A stretch of 64,000 nucleotides of DNA, taken from Gemmatimonadota bacterium (lineage in GTDB: Bacteria > JBHIER01 > G020348925). Positions 1-9,334 of the stretch are shown in pieces (position 1 is the stretch's first letter; each line of letters begins with the position of its first letter). The notes under the pieces were generated by a model. The model did no database searches and was not told the origin of the DNA. It worked only from the letters and a program-made list of their open reading frames with translations. The stretch is taken from contig CP070758.1 of NCBI GenBank assembly GCA_020348925.1, forward strand, positions 3,106,026-3,170,025, given 5' to 3'. A program made the position numbers and the translations under genes.

Positions 1-1383
1 GCCACGAATCCGGTCACCGGAAAACGGGAGTTCATGCTTATGAGCGAATCCCAGGAAATACAACTTGGCCGTGAAACCGATCCTCAAATTATAGCCTCTT
101 ACGGATTGTACCAGGACGATGCGCTCACCCGCTATATCGACGATCTCGGTCAGAGGATGGCCGTAATCTCCCATCGCCCACAGCTCCAGTTTACCTTCCG
201 GGTTCTCGACAGCCCTGTGGTGAATGCCTTCGCTGTACCCGGAGGATACGTCTACGTTACTCGCGGCATTCTATCCTTTATGAACAACGAGGCCGAGCTG
301 GCCGCGGTACTCGCTCACGAGATCGGTCATATCACGGCCAGGCACACGGCTCAACAATACAGCAAGGCTCAGCTGGCCGGTCTCGGACTGGGCGTGGGTC
401 AGATACTCTCCGAGAATTTTCGAAAATACGCCGGCTACGCCGAATTCGGCGTCGGGCTCCTCTTCCTGCGGTTCAGCCGGGACAACGAGCGCCAGGCCGA
501 TCAGCTCGGTGTCGAATACTCATCGAAAGTCGGCTACGATGCCACTAAAATGGCGGATTTCTTCACAAGCCTGGAACGACTGGCCGGGGGTGCGGAGCAG
601 GGTGGTTTGCCGGGCTGGTTCTCAACCCATCCGAATCCCGCCGACAGGGTCGCCGCGACTCGAAGAATGGCTAGAGAATGGCAGGGGAAACTGGCCACTG
701 GCGAGTGGAACGTGAACAGGGATCAGTATTTCGATACAATAGACGGACTCGTTTACGGTGAAGACCCGAGACAGGGTTTTGTCGAAAAGAACACTTTTTA
801 CCACCCCAGCCTCCGTTTCCAATTCCCCGTTCCTGAAGGCTGGAACGTCACCAATCTGCCGACACAAGTCCAGATCGCACCCGAGGCCCAGGATGCGATC
901 ATCATGCTGACCCTTGAAGAGGGCACAAATCCCGGAATCGCAGCCCAGAAATTCGCGGAAAAGACAGGAGCGACAATCCATTCTTCCCAGGAGGTAACGG
1001 TCAATGGCCTTCAGGCACACTCTCTTCTCTCGAACGTCCAATCCGGCGAGACCAACCTGAACCTTCTCTCCTACTTCATCGCCAAAGACAACCACATCTT
1101 TATCCTCCACGGCTTGAGCACACCGGACCGCTTTGCCGCGCATAGAAACACTTTCTCCCACACGATGACAAACTTCTCGACCCTCGATGAGCCCCACATT
1201 GTGAACGTCGAGCCGAACAGAATACAAATTGTAAGAGTAAAGGAAACAGCATCTTTCAGGACAATCCTGAATGCCTTCACCCAGGACGAGGACCGGCAAA
1301 AAGATCTGGCATTGCTGAATGGGGTCACGTTGGATGAAACCACCACCACCGGGACTCCATTTAAAATAACCACTTCAAAATAG
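1..1383 (+). CDS. M48 family zinc metalloprotease (5' end outside window)
   Basis: Periplasmic or membrane-associated zinc endopeptidase of the M48 family (BepA/YfgC-like), probably acting in envelope protein quality control. The frame is open from base 1: an NPVTGKREFMLM stretch precedes the first Met codons, and this stretch is normal in the family, so the true start lies upstream. The zinc site is complete: HEIGH near bases 316-330 and the third ligand in NERQAD near 484-501. A second domain of about 220 residues with a FPVPEGW segment follows the protease domain, and no TPR repeats are visible. It is followed by a 250-base gap before ftsE, so it is probably a separate unit. Confidence 0.9.
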   Translation, partial: ATNPVTGKREFMLMSESQEIQLGRETDPQIIASYGLYQDDALTRYIDDLGQRMAVISHRPQLQFTFRVLDSPVVNAFAVPGGYVYVTRGILSFMNNEAELAAVLAHEIGHITARHTAQQYSKAQLAGLGLGVGQILSENFRKYAGYAEFGVGLLFLRFSRDNERQADQLGVEYSSKVGYDATKMADFFTSLERLAGGAEQGGLPGWFSTHPNPADRVAATRRMAREWQGKLATGEWNVNRDQYFDTIDGLVYGEDPRQGFVEKNTFYHPSLRFQFPVPEGWNVTNLPTQVQIAPEAQDAIIMLTLEEGTNPGIAAQKFAEKTGATIHSSQEVTVNGLQAHSLLSNVQSGETNLNLLSYFIAKDNHIFILHGLSTPDRFAAHRNTFSHTMTNFSTLDEPHIVNVEPNRIQIVRVKETASFRTILNAFTQDEDRQKDLALLNGVTLDETTTTGTPFKITTSK

Positions 1384-1546
1384 AGTCTGATGAGACGGCG
1401 AGCCACGATGCCCGCGGCGGCGCGGCCCGTTGTGTCATTCTGTGCATCTTTGTGGCTTTGTATAATTTTTCGTGCATCCTTGCGGAGAGAGAACCGTACC
1501 GACGAAACGGACCTTACAAGCTCTCCCGTGATCCCCGTAAAAAGAG

Positions 1547-1591
1547 TTGATTGTCACCCTCGGTACTCTTATCTTTATGCACTAAGTGCAT
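1547..1591 (+). promoter_or_regulatory. Candidate promoter and palindrome upstream of ftsE
   Basis: TTGATT at 1547-1552 and TATCTT at 1570-1575 are separated by 17 bases, a plausible housekeeping promoter. A palindrome, ATGCAC-taa-GTGCAT, follows at 1577-1591 where a repressor could bind near the start site. It lies about 45 bases before the ftsE start. Only the sequence match supports it. Confidence 0.35.
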
Positions 1592-1633
1592 GAAGTATAT
1601 AGTATCTGTAGCATCAAAGGGGAGTCTGTCCTG

Positions 1634-2296
1634 ATGGTGGAGTTTGACCGTGTTTTTTTAAAATATACAAATTGGAATATTCTTGAGAACGTCTCATTTC
1701 GGATTGAGCGAGGCGAGTTTGTTTTTCTCACAGGTCCCTGCGGAGTGGGAAAAAGTACGATCCTTCGTCTCATCTACATGGCCGATTTTCCCACTCAGGG
1801 TCGTGTACGAGTCGACACCTTCCATTCAGATTCCGTTGGGCGCAAGGAGATACCTCTGCTACGGCGCAAACTCGGGATCGTTTTTCAGGACTTCAAACTG
1901 CTCACCGACAGAAGCGTCCTCCAAAACGTGGCCTTTGCTTTACGAGTGACAGGCACGAAAAAGAGCGAGATAAAAAAGAGGGCTCTGCACGCCCTCACAT
2001 CAGTTGGACTGCACCATAAACGCAATGCCATGCCCTTGGAGCTGTCCGGAGGAGAACAACAGCGAGTGGTCATTGCCAGAGCCATAGTCAACGAGCCCTT
2101 TCTCCTTCTTGCCGATGAGCCGACCGGAAATCTTGACGGTCAAGCGGCATCTGATATTCTTGACTTACTGGAAACGATCAATGCTCGTGGAACTGCCGTC
2201 TTAGTGGCAACGCACAACGATCATGACATTGAAAGCCATCGCCATCGTACCCTCCGCCTTGTGGACGGGAGATTGAGTGAATTGGGGGCGGTTTGA
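1634..2296 (+). CDS. ftsE: Cell division ATP-binding protein FtsE
   Basis: ABC ATPase that pairs with FtsX at the division site and powers activation of septal murein hydrolysis. All nucleotide-binding motifs are present: Walker [10 protein letters not shown], signature LSGGEQQR, Walker [12 protein letters not shown] and the switch His in ATHN. The ATG at 1634 gives 220 residues, normal for FtsE, and is preceded by AAAGGGGAG at about nine bases. An in-frame ATG at 1586 would add 16 residues unlike the family. ftsX and an EnvC-like gene follow in the same direction, the classic FtsE-FtsX-EnvC arrangement. Confidence 0.94.
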   Translation: MVEFDRVFLKYTNWNILENVSFRIERGEFVFLTGPCGVGKSTILRLIYMADFPTQGRVRVDTFHSDSVGRKEIPLLRRKLGIVFQDFKLLTDRSVLQNVAFALRVTGTKKSEIKKRALHALTSVGLHHKRNAMPLELSGGEQQRVVIARAIVNEPFLLLADEPTGNLDGQAASDILDLLETINARGTAVLVATHNDHDIESHRHRTLRLVDGRLSELGAV

Positions 2297-2423
2297 AGAA
2301 ATCTTGACATTCATGCCTACCGAACCGAATGAAATCAAACCTTGCCTTCAATCGGAGAAGCGCATGGAAATTTGAGAGACAACTTTTCACAGATATTTTC
2401 ATAAATTCCGACCGGTTTTCCAT

Positions 2424-3278
2424 ATGGGATATATTTTCAAGGAAGCTCTTCGAGGTCTGAAACAGTCGGGTGGAACCGCCGCCCTGTGCGTATCGTCCAT
2501 CGGGCTGTCACTTCTCATATTCGGACTTTTCTTAATGGTCACGGTGAACGTGCGAGAAACCGTCCAACGTCTCCGCGAAAAGGTAGAAATCGAGATTTTC
2601 CTAAAGGATACGGTAACGATCGAAGAAGCGCATACCTTTCTCGAAAAGATCAGAGGGCAGGAAGGTGTTATGGAAGCCGTTTACATTTCAAAAGAAGCGG
2701 CACTGCGCGATGCCCCTATCGACAGCGTCTACATCAATGCTGTGGGATCAAACCCGTTACCGGCATCAATTCGGGTACGACTGATGGAGGATTACCGATC
2801 GTCACATGGAATCGCACGCGTCGTCGGAAATATTGAAAATGCACCCGGTATCGAGGAAATTGCTTCCGGAAGCCAGTGGACTCAACAACTGGACCGATAC
2901 ATTCTTATACTCTCTGTGGCAACCATTATTGTCGGTCTTATCTTCGGACTGGCTTCAACGCTCGTTATCTCCAACACTGTCCAATTGACTATTTTTTCCC
3001 GCCGGGAGATCATTTCCATCATGCAGCTTATTGGTGCAAAGGACGGCTTTATCCGAGGTCCTTTCGTTGTCGAGGGAACAGTGGCAGGCGTTCTGGGCGG
3101 GATGTTCTCCGTGGGAGGGCTCACTGCTCTCCACTGGGCAGCCCAACAGAAGCTGAATCTGCTTCTCCCTCTCGGTCCATATACTCTATTGATGCTCATT
3201 CTTCTCGGCGGTCTCTTGGGAGCTCTGGGCAGCAATTATTCGGTCGGTAAATTCTTGAAGACCTACAGGACTCCATAA
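2424..3278 (+). CDS. ftsX: Cell division protein FtsX
   Basis: Membrane partner of FtsE (MacB-like permease fold) that passes ATP-driven movement to a periplasmic murein hydrolase activator. The 284 residues show one N-terminal membrane segment (about 20-42), a periplasmic domain of about 110 residues with NPLPASIRV, and three C-terminal segments (about 155-178, 215-235 and 250-270). This is the FtsX topology and usual length. It starts 127 bases after ftsE with no clear ribosome binding site, so the start is placed by family length. It lies 9 bases before the EnvC-like gene. Confidence 0.92.
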   Translation: MGYIFKEALRGLKQSGGTAALCVSSIGLSLLIFGLFLMVTVNVRETVQRLREKVEIEIFLKDTVTIEEAHTFLEKIRGQEGVMEAVYISKEAALRDAPIDSVYINAVGSNPLPASIRVRLMEDYRSSHGIARVVGNIENAPGIEEIASGSQWTQQLDRYILILSVATIIVGLIFGLASTLVISNTVQLTIFSRREIISIMQLIGAKDGFIRGPFVVEGTVAGVLGGMFSVGGLTALHWAAQQKLNLLLPLGPYTLLMLILLGGLLGALGSNYSVGKFLKTYRTP

Positions 3279-3287
3279 GGTGTTCCC

Positions 3288-4490
3288 ATGATCCGCATGC
3301 AAAGAAAATTATTATGGTCATCTCTCCTGCATGTATCGTTCGCCTGTGCACTTCTCGCACAACAGGCAGACATCGATGAGAAGATCACCCGTAAGGAGGG
3401 AAGCTTGAAGGAGATTCGTGCGCAAATTGAAGCGTGCAGACAGGAATTGGATCAGCTGCACGGCGTTGAAATGGGTATTTTGGATTCTCTGCAAATCGCC
3501 GAACAGGAGCTCACGTTAGTCCGGACGTTTCTTTCACGGTTGAACTCGCGTCAAAAAGAACTGAAAAAAGAGATTGATCTGGTGCAAACGGATTTCGCAG
3601 CGACACAAGAGCGCCTTGAAATCCTTCGTCGGAAGCTCGCCCTGAGGCTCCGCGACATATACAAACGTCGCCGAGGAGAACACCCGTTGGAGACTCTCAT
3701 GACGGCCGCTTCGCCTGTCACTCTCTTCCGGCAGTATAAATACTTACACGCGGCGGCGGAGACCGACAAAACGATTCTACTCGAAGTGGAACGTGACCAA
3801 GTTCGGTTGGAGAAAATCCAGGTTGAACTCGAAACAAAACACTCTGAGAACAGAAAGCTCCTTCTCGAAAAGGAGCAGGAGGAGAAGAGGGTCAAAATAC
3901 TTCAATCGCAGCGACGTCGCCACCTGGAGGTGGTCAGAACGCAAGTCAGCGTATCGACACAAGCCATGAAGGAACTGGAGGAGGAGGCCAAACTCATGGC
4001 GACCATCATCGCGAGGCTGGAGAAAGAACGACGCCGCATCCTTGCCCAAAAGCAGGCTGAGGGGATAGAAGTGGTCTCAGGAGATTTTGCCCAGTATCGG
4101 GGGCAACTTCCCTGGCCCACAAAAGGTCACATCCTTTCTACCTTTGGACCCCATCGTCATCCCATCTTTAAAACGACAACCCTCAACAAAGGTATCGATA
4201 TTCAAGCCCCTTACGGATCTCACATTTTCGCCGTGGCGTCAGGCAACGTCATCATGATCGACTGGCTCAGAGGATATGGAAAATTTCTCATTATCGATCA
4301 TCAGTGCGGCTATTACACGCTCTATGCTCACGCTTCGGAAATTTTCGTAGAGGAGAACGATCACGTTATGGGTGGTGAAATCATCGCCAAGGTAGGTGAT
4401 ACGGGTTCCCTCCAGGGTGCCATGCTCCACTTTGAAATCAGAGAGGGGAAAAACGAAGTCGATCCCATGCTGTGGCTGAGGAAGGAGTGA
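3288..4490 (+). CDS. envC: EnvC-like murein hydrolase activator (degenerate M23/LytM)
   Basis: Predicted periplasmic activator of septal amidases, controlled by FtsEX. It has an N-terminal signal sequence (about 1-25), a long coiled coil (about 27-265) and a C-terminal LytM domain (about 275-400). Two metal ligands of active M23 peptidases are replaced: the first His of the HxGID motif is Asn (LNKGIDIQAP), and the first His of HLHFEI is Met (MLHFEI). The domain should therefore be non-catalytic, as in E. coli EnvC, which recruits and activates AmiA/AmiB. No amidase is in this window. Position directly after ftsEX supports the role. ATG at 3300 is an alternative start. Confidence 0.88.
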   Translation: MIRMQRKLLWSSLLHVSFACALLAQQADIDEKITRKEGSLKEIRAQIEACRQELDQLHGVEMGILDSLQIAEQELTLVRTFLSRLNSRQKELKKEIDLVQTDFAATQERLEILRRKLALRLRDIYKRRRGEHPLETLMTAASPVTLFRQYKYLHAAAETDKTILLEVERDQVRLEKIQVELETKHSENRKLLLEKEQEEKRVKILQSQRRRHLEVVRTQVSVSTQAMKELEEEAKLMATIIARLEKERRRILAQKQAEGIEVVSGDFAQYRGQLPWPTKGHILSTFGPHRHPIFKTTTLNKGIDIQAPYGSHIFAVASGNVIMIDWLRGYGKFLIIDHQCGYYTLYAHASEIFVEENDHVMGGEIIAKVGDTGSLQGAMLHFEIREGKNEVDPMLWLRKE

Positions 4491-4492
4491 AC

Positions 4493-5557
4493 GTGGCTTT
4501 TGAGGAGATCATCGGGCAAAAGAGAGTGAAAGAAATCCTTGCAGCGTCGGCTCACAAGAATCGTATTCCCCATGCTTTCCTGTTCTATGGTCCTGAAGGA
4601 GTGGGAAAGGATGCCATGGCATGTGCTCTGGCCAAGCACCTCAACTGTTCCGATCCTCCATGTCACACATGTTCGTCCTGTCTCAAGATATCGAAAGGCC
4701 AGCACCCTGATGTGAAGATGTTGTTTCCCCATCCATCCTCTTTAAAGCCGGAGGAGATTGGGGCACTCATCCGTGAAAAAGCCCAGCAACCTTACGGGAA
4801 GGCGACCTTCACCAAGCAAGCCTCGATATCCATCGAGACGGTCAGGGAACTGCAGAGGACACTCCCCTACAGACCTTACGAAGGCACATACAAAGTGGTG
4901 ATCATGAGTGACGCCGATAAAATGACGATCGAGGCCGCCAATGCACTTCTCAAGACTCTGGAAGAACCGCCAGCAGCGACACTCCTCATTTTGACGACGG
5001 GCCGGCCTCACGCGCTTCTGCCGACCATTGTCTCCCGCTGTCAGAAGGTTCGTTTTGATCCGTTGAAGGATGAGGAGGTCGAAAAAGTCCTGATTGAAAA
5101 ACACGAGGCAGATCCGGCCAAAGCGCGTTTCGCCTCCCGCTTGGCAGCGGGGAACTACTGGAAAGCCCAGGAGTTTTTAAATGAAGACATTCATCGCCTC
5201 AGGGACGAGGCGCTCAACATATTCGTCACCGCAATGTCAGGGGGGATAGCACAGATCGTGGAGACGGCCGCAGGCATAACGAACCGTTTTTACGGTGACG
5301 AATTGAAGGACGTGTTGCGTATTGCCCTCCTGTGGTCTCGGGATCTTCTCCTGCTCCATGAAAAGAAGGAGGACAGGGAGATTGTCAATATCGACCGTAT
5401 CACAGCCCTGCGGAAATACATTGAGCAATATTCGTCCTCCGAGATCCACAATTGGATCGATGAGCTCAAAGAAACGCTCGAGTTGATTGATAGGAATGTC
5501 AATCAACATCTGGCTCTCATCGGATTGATGCTGCAATTGGAAAAGAGAAAAATCTGA
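4493..5557 (+). CDS. holB: DNA polymerase III, delta-prime subunit
   Basis: Clamp-loader AAA+ subunit that helps place the sliding clamp during replication. Visible are the P-loop GPEGVGKD, a zinc-binding cluster of four Cys (CSDPPCHTCSSC), the TLEEPP segment after the Walker B region, and the SRC sensor motif. The preferred start is GTG at 4493, two bases after the envC-like stop and preceded by AAGGAG. An ATG at 4472 overlaps the upstream gene and would add seven residues. At 354 residues it is slightly longer than E. coli HolB and close to the Bacillus type. ricT follows at once. Confidence 0.9.
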   Translation: MAFEEIIGQKRVKEILAASAHKNRIPHAFLFYGPEGVGKDAMACALAKHLNCSDPPCHTCSSCLKISKGQHPDVKMLFPHPSSLKPEEIGALIREKAQQPYGKATFTKQASISIETVRELQRTLPYRPYEGTYKVVIMSDADKMTIEAANALLKTLEEPPAATLLILTTGRPHALLPTIVSRCQKVRFDPLKDEEVEKVLIEKHEADPAKARFASRLAAGNYWKAQEFLNEDIHRLRDEALNIFVTAMSGGIAQIVETAAGITNRFYGDELKDVLRIALLWSRDLLLLHEKKEDREIVNIDRITALRKYIEQYSSSEIHNWIDELKETLELIDRNVNQHLALIGLMLQLEKRKI

Positions 5558-5587
5558 GATAAAATCTTCGAAATGGAGAACAAGAGC

Positions 5588-6424
5588 ATGATTGAAATAT
5601 TGGAAGTGGCATTCAAACGAGAACGCAAAGAGTACTATCTAAATAACCTCAATATCCCCTTCACTATAGGTGACTACGCTATTGTCTCTGCTGAGAGGGG
5701 AGAAGATATGGGTCGTGTTTTTCAAAAGGGAAGACTCCCCCAGCCGAAAAAGGGACGGGAGCCGTTAGAGAACGTTCTCCGTAAGGCAACGGAAGAGGAT
5801 CAAAACAAATTGCTGGAATTGAGAAATAAAGAGGGAGGCATTTTTCGAACGTGCAAAGCGAAGATCGAAGAGCACGGGCTGGCCATGAAGCTCGTCGACG
5901 TCGAATATCGTTTTGATGCTCATAAAATCACTTTTTATTTCACAGCGGACAAGAGAATCGACTTTCGAGCCCTGGTGAAAGATTTGGCCGCAATTTATCG
6001 CACCCGTATTGAGATGCACCAGATTGGCGTCAGAGAGGAAGCTCGCCGCGTCGGGGGATACGGATGCTGCGGATTGAAACTGTGTTGCACGACCGTCATT
6101 GAGGATTTCGACCCTGTGACGACGCAAATGGCCAAGGATCAAAATCTCATTCTGACACCGTCAAAACTTTCCGGAGTATGCGGCCGCCTCATGTGTTGCC
6201 TGGCCTATGAATGGAATCTGTATAAAGCCGAGATGGAGCGATTCCCCCAAGTCGGGAAAAAAATTACGACGGAGAAGGGAAAAGGGAAAATTGAACGGGC
6301 CGACATCTTTCGAAATCTGATTTACATCAGCTACGAAAGCGGAGGGGAGGAGAAAATAACCTTGGAAAAATACGAAAATCTCAAAAAGAAAAAGAAAGGT
6401 GCCCCCGAACAAGCGAAGACATGA
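5588..6424 (+). CDS. ricT: PSP1-domain protein, RicT (YaaT) family
   Basis: Member of the PSP1 C-terminal domain family. In Bacillus, RicT works with RicA and RicF in a cytoplasmic iron-sulfur complex that supports RNase Y-dependent mRNA maturation. The conserved Cys clusters YGCCGLKLCC and CGRLMCCLAYEWN mark the PSP1 domain at about residues 140-225. The C terminus is Lys-rich (KKKKK). ATG at 5588 has GGAG nine bases upstream; ATG at 5573 would add five residues. The holB-ricT neighbourhood is seen in many bacteria. No ricA or ricF homologue is visible here. Confidence 0.87.
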   Translation: MIEILEVAFKRERKEYYLNNLNIPFTIGDYAIVSAERGEDMGRVFQKGRLPQPKKGREPLENVLRKATEEDQNKLLELRNKEGGIFRTCKAKIEEHGLAMKLVDVEYRFDAHKITFYFTADKRIDFRALVKDLAAIYRTRIEMHQIGVREEARRVGGYGCCGLKLCCTTVIEDFDPVTTQMAKDQNLILTPSKLSGVCGRLMCCLAYEWNLYKAEMERFPQVGKKITTEKGKGKIERADIFRNLIYISYESGGEEKITLEKYENLKKKKKGAPEQAKT

Positions 6425-6557
6425 CACCCGGACGGCTCACGAACCTTATCTCGTTCGACGGTTTGCCAAGCGGCCCAGAAAAGGCTTGCCGTCACTCTCT
6501 ATCTGCCATATTTTTAAAGTGTTCAAAGAATAGTCAGGACTCTCCAAAGGAGCGTTT

Positions 6558-8462
6558 ATGAAGGAGAAATTCTATATCACCACCGCTATCGATTACGTCA
6601 ATTCGCTTCCCCATATTGGCACGGCCTACGAGAAAATCGGGGCCGATTGCATCGCCCGATTCAAGCGGATGGACGGCTTCGATGTTCACTTTCTCATGGG
6701 CAACGACGAGCACAGCATCAACGTCAAAAAAGCGGCGGTGGAACAGGGTCTGACACCTGAAGCGTACTGCGATCGGATGGCCGAACAGTTTCAGCGGATC
6801 TGGAGAAAGCTCGATATCTCCTACGACGATTTTATTCGGACCACCGAAGAGAGGCATTGTGCCGCAGTCCAGAAGCTGTTCTTGAAAATCCATGAGAACG
6901 GTGATATTTACAAGGACAGCTACGAAGGCTGGTACTGCGAATCCTGCGAGGCTTTTCTCCAGGAGAAGGACCTGGCCGACGGGAAATGTCCCAACCACGG
7001 TTCGCAGCCCAAGTGGATAGAGGAGGAGAACCATTTCTTCGCCCTGTCGAAATACGGCGACAGATTGCTCCGACACATCGAGGCCAACCCGCGCTTCATC
7101 TTGCCTGAAATCCGGCGGAACGAAATCGTCAACGTCATCAAAGGTGGCCTGGAGGACATCAGCATTTCCCGCTCAAGTTTTGACTGGGGCATTCCGCTGC
7201 CTATCGATCCATCCCACGTGGTTTACGTTTGGTTCGATGCCCTCATCAATTACATTTCAGCCGCGGGATACGGCAGTGACGAGGACCTGTTTTCCCGCAG
7301 ATGGCCGGCCGACGCTCACGTCATCGGTAAGGACATCACCCGCTTTCACTGCATCATCTGGCCCTCGATGCTCATGGCCGCCGGCGTTCCCTTGCCCAGG
7401 ACCGTCTTCGGCCACGGCTTCGTCTATCTCAAAGGAGCAAAGATGAGCAAATCCTTGGGCCACGTCGTGGAGCCTCTGGACGTCGTTGATACGTACGGCG
7501 CCGATCCCCTGCGATACTACCTGCTGCGAGAGGGCAGTTTCGGACGGGACGGCGATTTCACCTGGGAGAATTTCATCGACCGTTACAACAGCGACCTGGC
7601 CAACGATCTGGGAAATCTTCTCAATCGAACCCTGAGCATGATCGTCCGATATCAGGAGGGTGTTGTGCGCGCGCCGTCCGGGTGTGAGGCGGTGGATGAA
7701 GCGCTTCAAGCATCCGGCATCGGGGCTCTCGCTCACATTCGGCATTCTTTTTCAGAAGTCGCCGACGATATCGAATTTCACACCGCCTTGACTCACATAT
7801 GGAACATCGTCGGGCGTGCCAATAAATATATCGACGAAACAGCCCCCTGGACCCTCAACAAACAGGGGAAAAAAGAGCGCCTCGCCACCGTCCTCTACAA
7901 TACGGTTGAAACGTTGCGCATTACGACTCTCCTGATTGCCCCTTTTATGCCCAACACGGCACGTACGATGTGGACCCAGCTGGGACTCGAGAGCACACCC
8001 TTCGAGGATCAGACCTTTGACAATATTGAACCGTGGGGCCAGATTCCGGAGGGAACAGAGGTCCATGTGTCCGCACCCCTCTTTCCGAGAATCGAACGCA
8101 CAGAAAAGGAGGAGACAACAATGGAACAGCCCGAGGAGCACCTGATCGACTTTAATGAGTTTCAAAAAATGGATCTTCGCATTGCCGATATCCTCTCCGC
8201 AGAAAGGGTCGAAGGAGCCAACAAGCTGGTGAAGATGGAAATCGATATTGGGGAGGAACATCGTCAGATTGTGGCCGGTATCGCCGAACACTATGCTCCC
8301 GAAGATCTCGTGGGGAAAAAAATAGTTGTCGTCGTCAATTTAAAACCGGCGGTGATTCGAGGTGTCGAGTCTCGGGGAATGCTCCTGGCAGCCGAAGAGG
8401 GCAACACACTTGCCCTCGTGACCTTGGATAGGGACGTCGGAGCCGGTGCCAAGGTGCGATAA
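6558..8462 (+). CDS. metG: Methionyl-tRNA synthetase with C-terminal tRNA-binding domain
   Basis: Class I aminoacyl-tRNA synthetase that charges tRNA(Met). HIGH appears as LPHIGT near residue 18 and KMSKS as GAKMSKSLG near 297. A Cys-containing knuckle (WYCESCEAF ... KCPNHG) lies at about 127-150. The last ~110 residues are a tRNA-binding OB domain of the EMAPII/Trbp111 type, joined by an acidic linker, giving a 634-residue full-length enzyme. The ATG has AAAGGAG at good spacing. tatD follows 23 bases downstream, a frequent partner order. Confidence 0.96.
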   Translation: MKEKFYITTAIDYVNSLPHIGTAYEKIGADCIARFKRMDGFDVHFLMGNDEHSINVKKAAVEQGLTPEAYCDRMAEQFQRIWRKLDISYDDFIRTTEERHCAAVQKLFLKIHENGDIYKDSYEGWYCESCEAFLQEKDLADGKCPNHGSQPKWIEEENHFFALSKYGDRLLRHIEANPRFILPEIRRNEIVNVIKGGLEDISISRSSFDWGIPLPIDPSHVVYVWFDALINYISAAGYGSDEDLFSRRWPADAHVIGKDITRFHCIIWPSMLMAAGVPLPRTVFGHGFVYLKGAKMSKSLGHVVEPLDVVDTYGADPLRYYLLREGSFGRDGDFTWENFIDRYNSDLANDLGNLLNRTLSMIVRYQEGVVRAPSGCEAVDEALQASGIGALAHIRHSFSEVADDIEFHTALTHIWNIVGRANKYIDETAPWTLNKQGKKERLATVLYNTVETLRITTLLIAPFMPNTARTMWTQLGLESTPFEDQTFDNIEPWGQIPEGTEVHVSAPLFPRIERTEKEETTMEQPEEHLIDFNEFQKMDLRIADILSAERVEGANKLVKMEIDIGEEHRQIVAGIAEHYAPEDLVGKKIVVVVNLKPAVIRGVESRGMLLAAEEGNTLALVTLDRDVGAGAKVR

Positions 8463-8485
8463 GCCATATATGAATTATTGTTCTC

Positions 8486-9262
8486 ATGGTCATTGATACC
8501 CACGCCCATCTCGACTTTCGGCACTACGACAGTGACAGGCCTCAGGTCATCGAGCGTGCCTTTCAAAACGGCCTCTCGGCCATAATCAACGTCGGCGTCG
8601 ACCTTGAAAGCAGCAAGGCCTGTCTCCGCCTGTCCGAGGAACATCAGGATTTGTACACAGTGGTCGGATTCCACCCGCACCACGCCGAGCAGGTCAACAG
8701 CTCGACCCTGACCCAGCTGACGGCCCTGGCGCGGCTCGAAAAAGTGGTGGCCATCGGGGAGATCGGTCTCGATTATTACCGGAACTACGCACCGCATTCG
8801 ACCCAGAAGGACGCCTTCCGACGTCAGATCCGTCTGGCCAGAAAGCTGAAACTCCCCATCGTCGTCCACATCCGCCAGGCCTACGAGGACGCCATGACGA
8901 TCATCGAGGAGGAAGGCGCCTCCGAAACAGGGGGGGTTCTCCACTGCTTCTCCGGCGACGATGCCGAGGCCCGGTGGGCCATCGACCGTGGATTCCATCT
9001 CTCCTTCCCCGGTGTCGTCACCTTCCCCCGAAGCCGTGCCCTGGATATCGCAGCCTCAGTCCCGCCTGATCGGCTTCTTTTAGAGACGGACTGTCCTTTT
9101 CTCGCCCCACATCCCTACCGGGGAAAGCGAAACGAACCTTCGTACGTCAAACTCGTTGCACAATCAATCGCCCGTGCTCGCGGCACAACGTTCGAAAAAC
9201 TTGCCCAAGAAACAACCGATAATGCCAAAAAGGTGTTTCGACTTTCTAACACAAAGTATTGA
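8486..9262 (+). CDS. tatD: TatD family metal-dependent hydrolase
   Basis: Amidohydrolase-fold metal-dependent DNase of the TatD/YcfH family, thought to act as a 3'-5' exonuclease in DNA repair or turnover. The N-terminal DTHAHLD metal motif, GFHPHHA, the catalytic Glu in AIGEIGLDYY, HIRQAYEDA, LHCFSGD and the late ETDCPFLAPHPYRG motif are all present. The length of 258 is typical. It sits between metG and rsmA, a widespread order. The ribosome binding site is weak, and translation may follow metG. Confidence 0.93.
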   Translation: MVIDTHAHLDFRHYDSDRPQVIERAFQNGLSAIINVGVDLESSKACLRLSEEHQDLYTVVGFHPHHAEQVNSSTLTQLTALARLEKVVAIGEIGLDYYRNYAPHSTQKDAFRRQIRLARKLKLPIVVHIRQAYEDAMTIIEEEGASETGGVLHCFSGDDAEARWAIDRGFHLSFPGVVTFPRSRALDIAASVPPDRLLLETDCPFLAPHPYRGKRNEPSYVKLVAQSIARARGTTFEKLAQETTDNAKKVFRLSNTKY

Positions 9263-9334
9263 ACGTCCTTCGACTCCTGCAGACTTCGCACCATTCGATC
9301 GAACAGTATTCTACCAGAGGACGGTGAGACGGAT

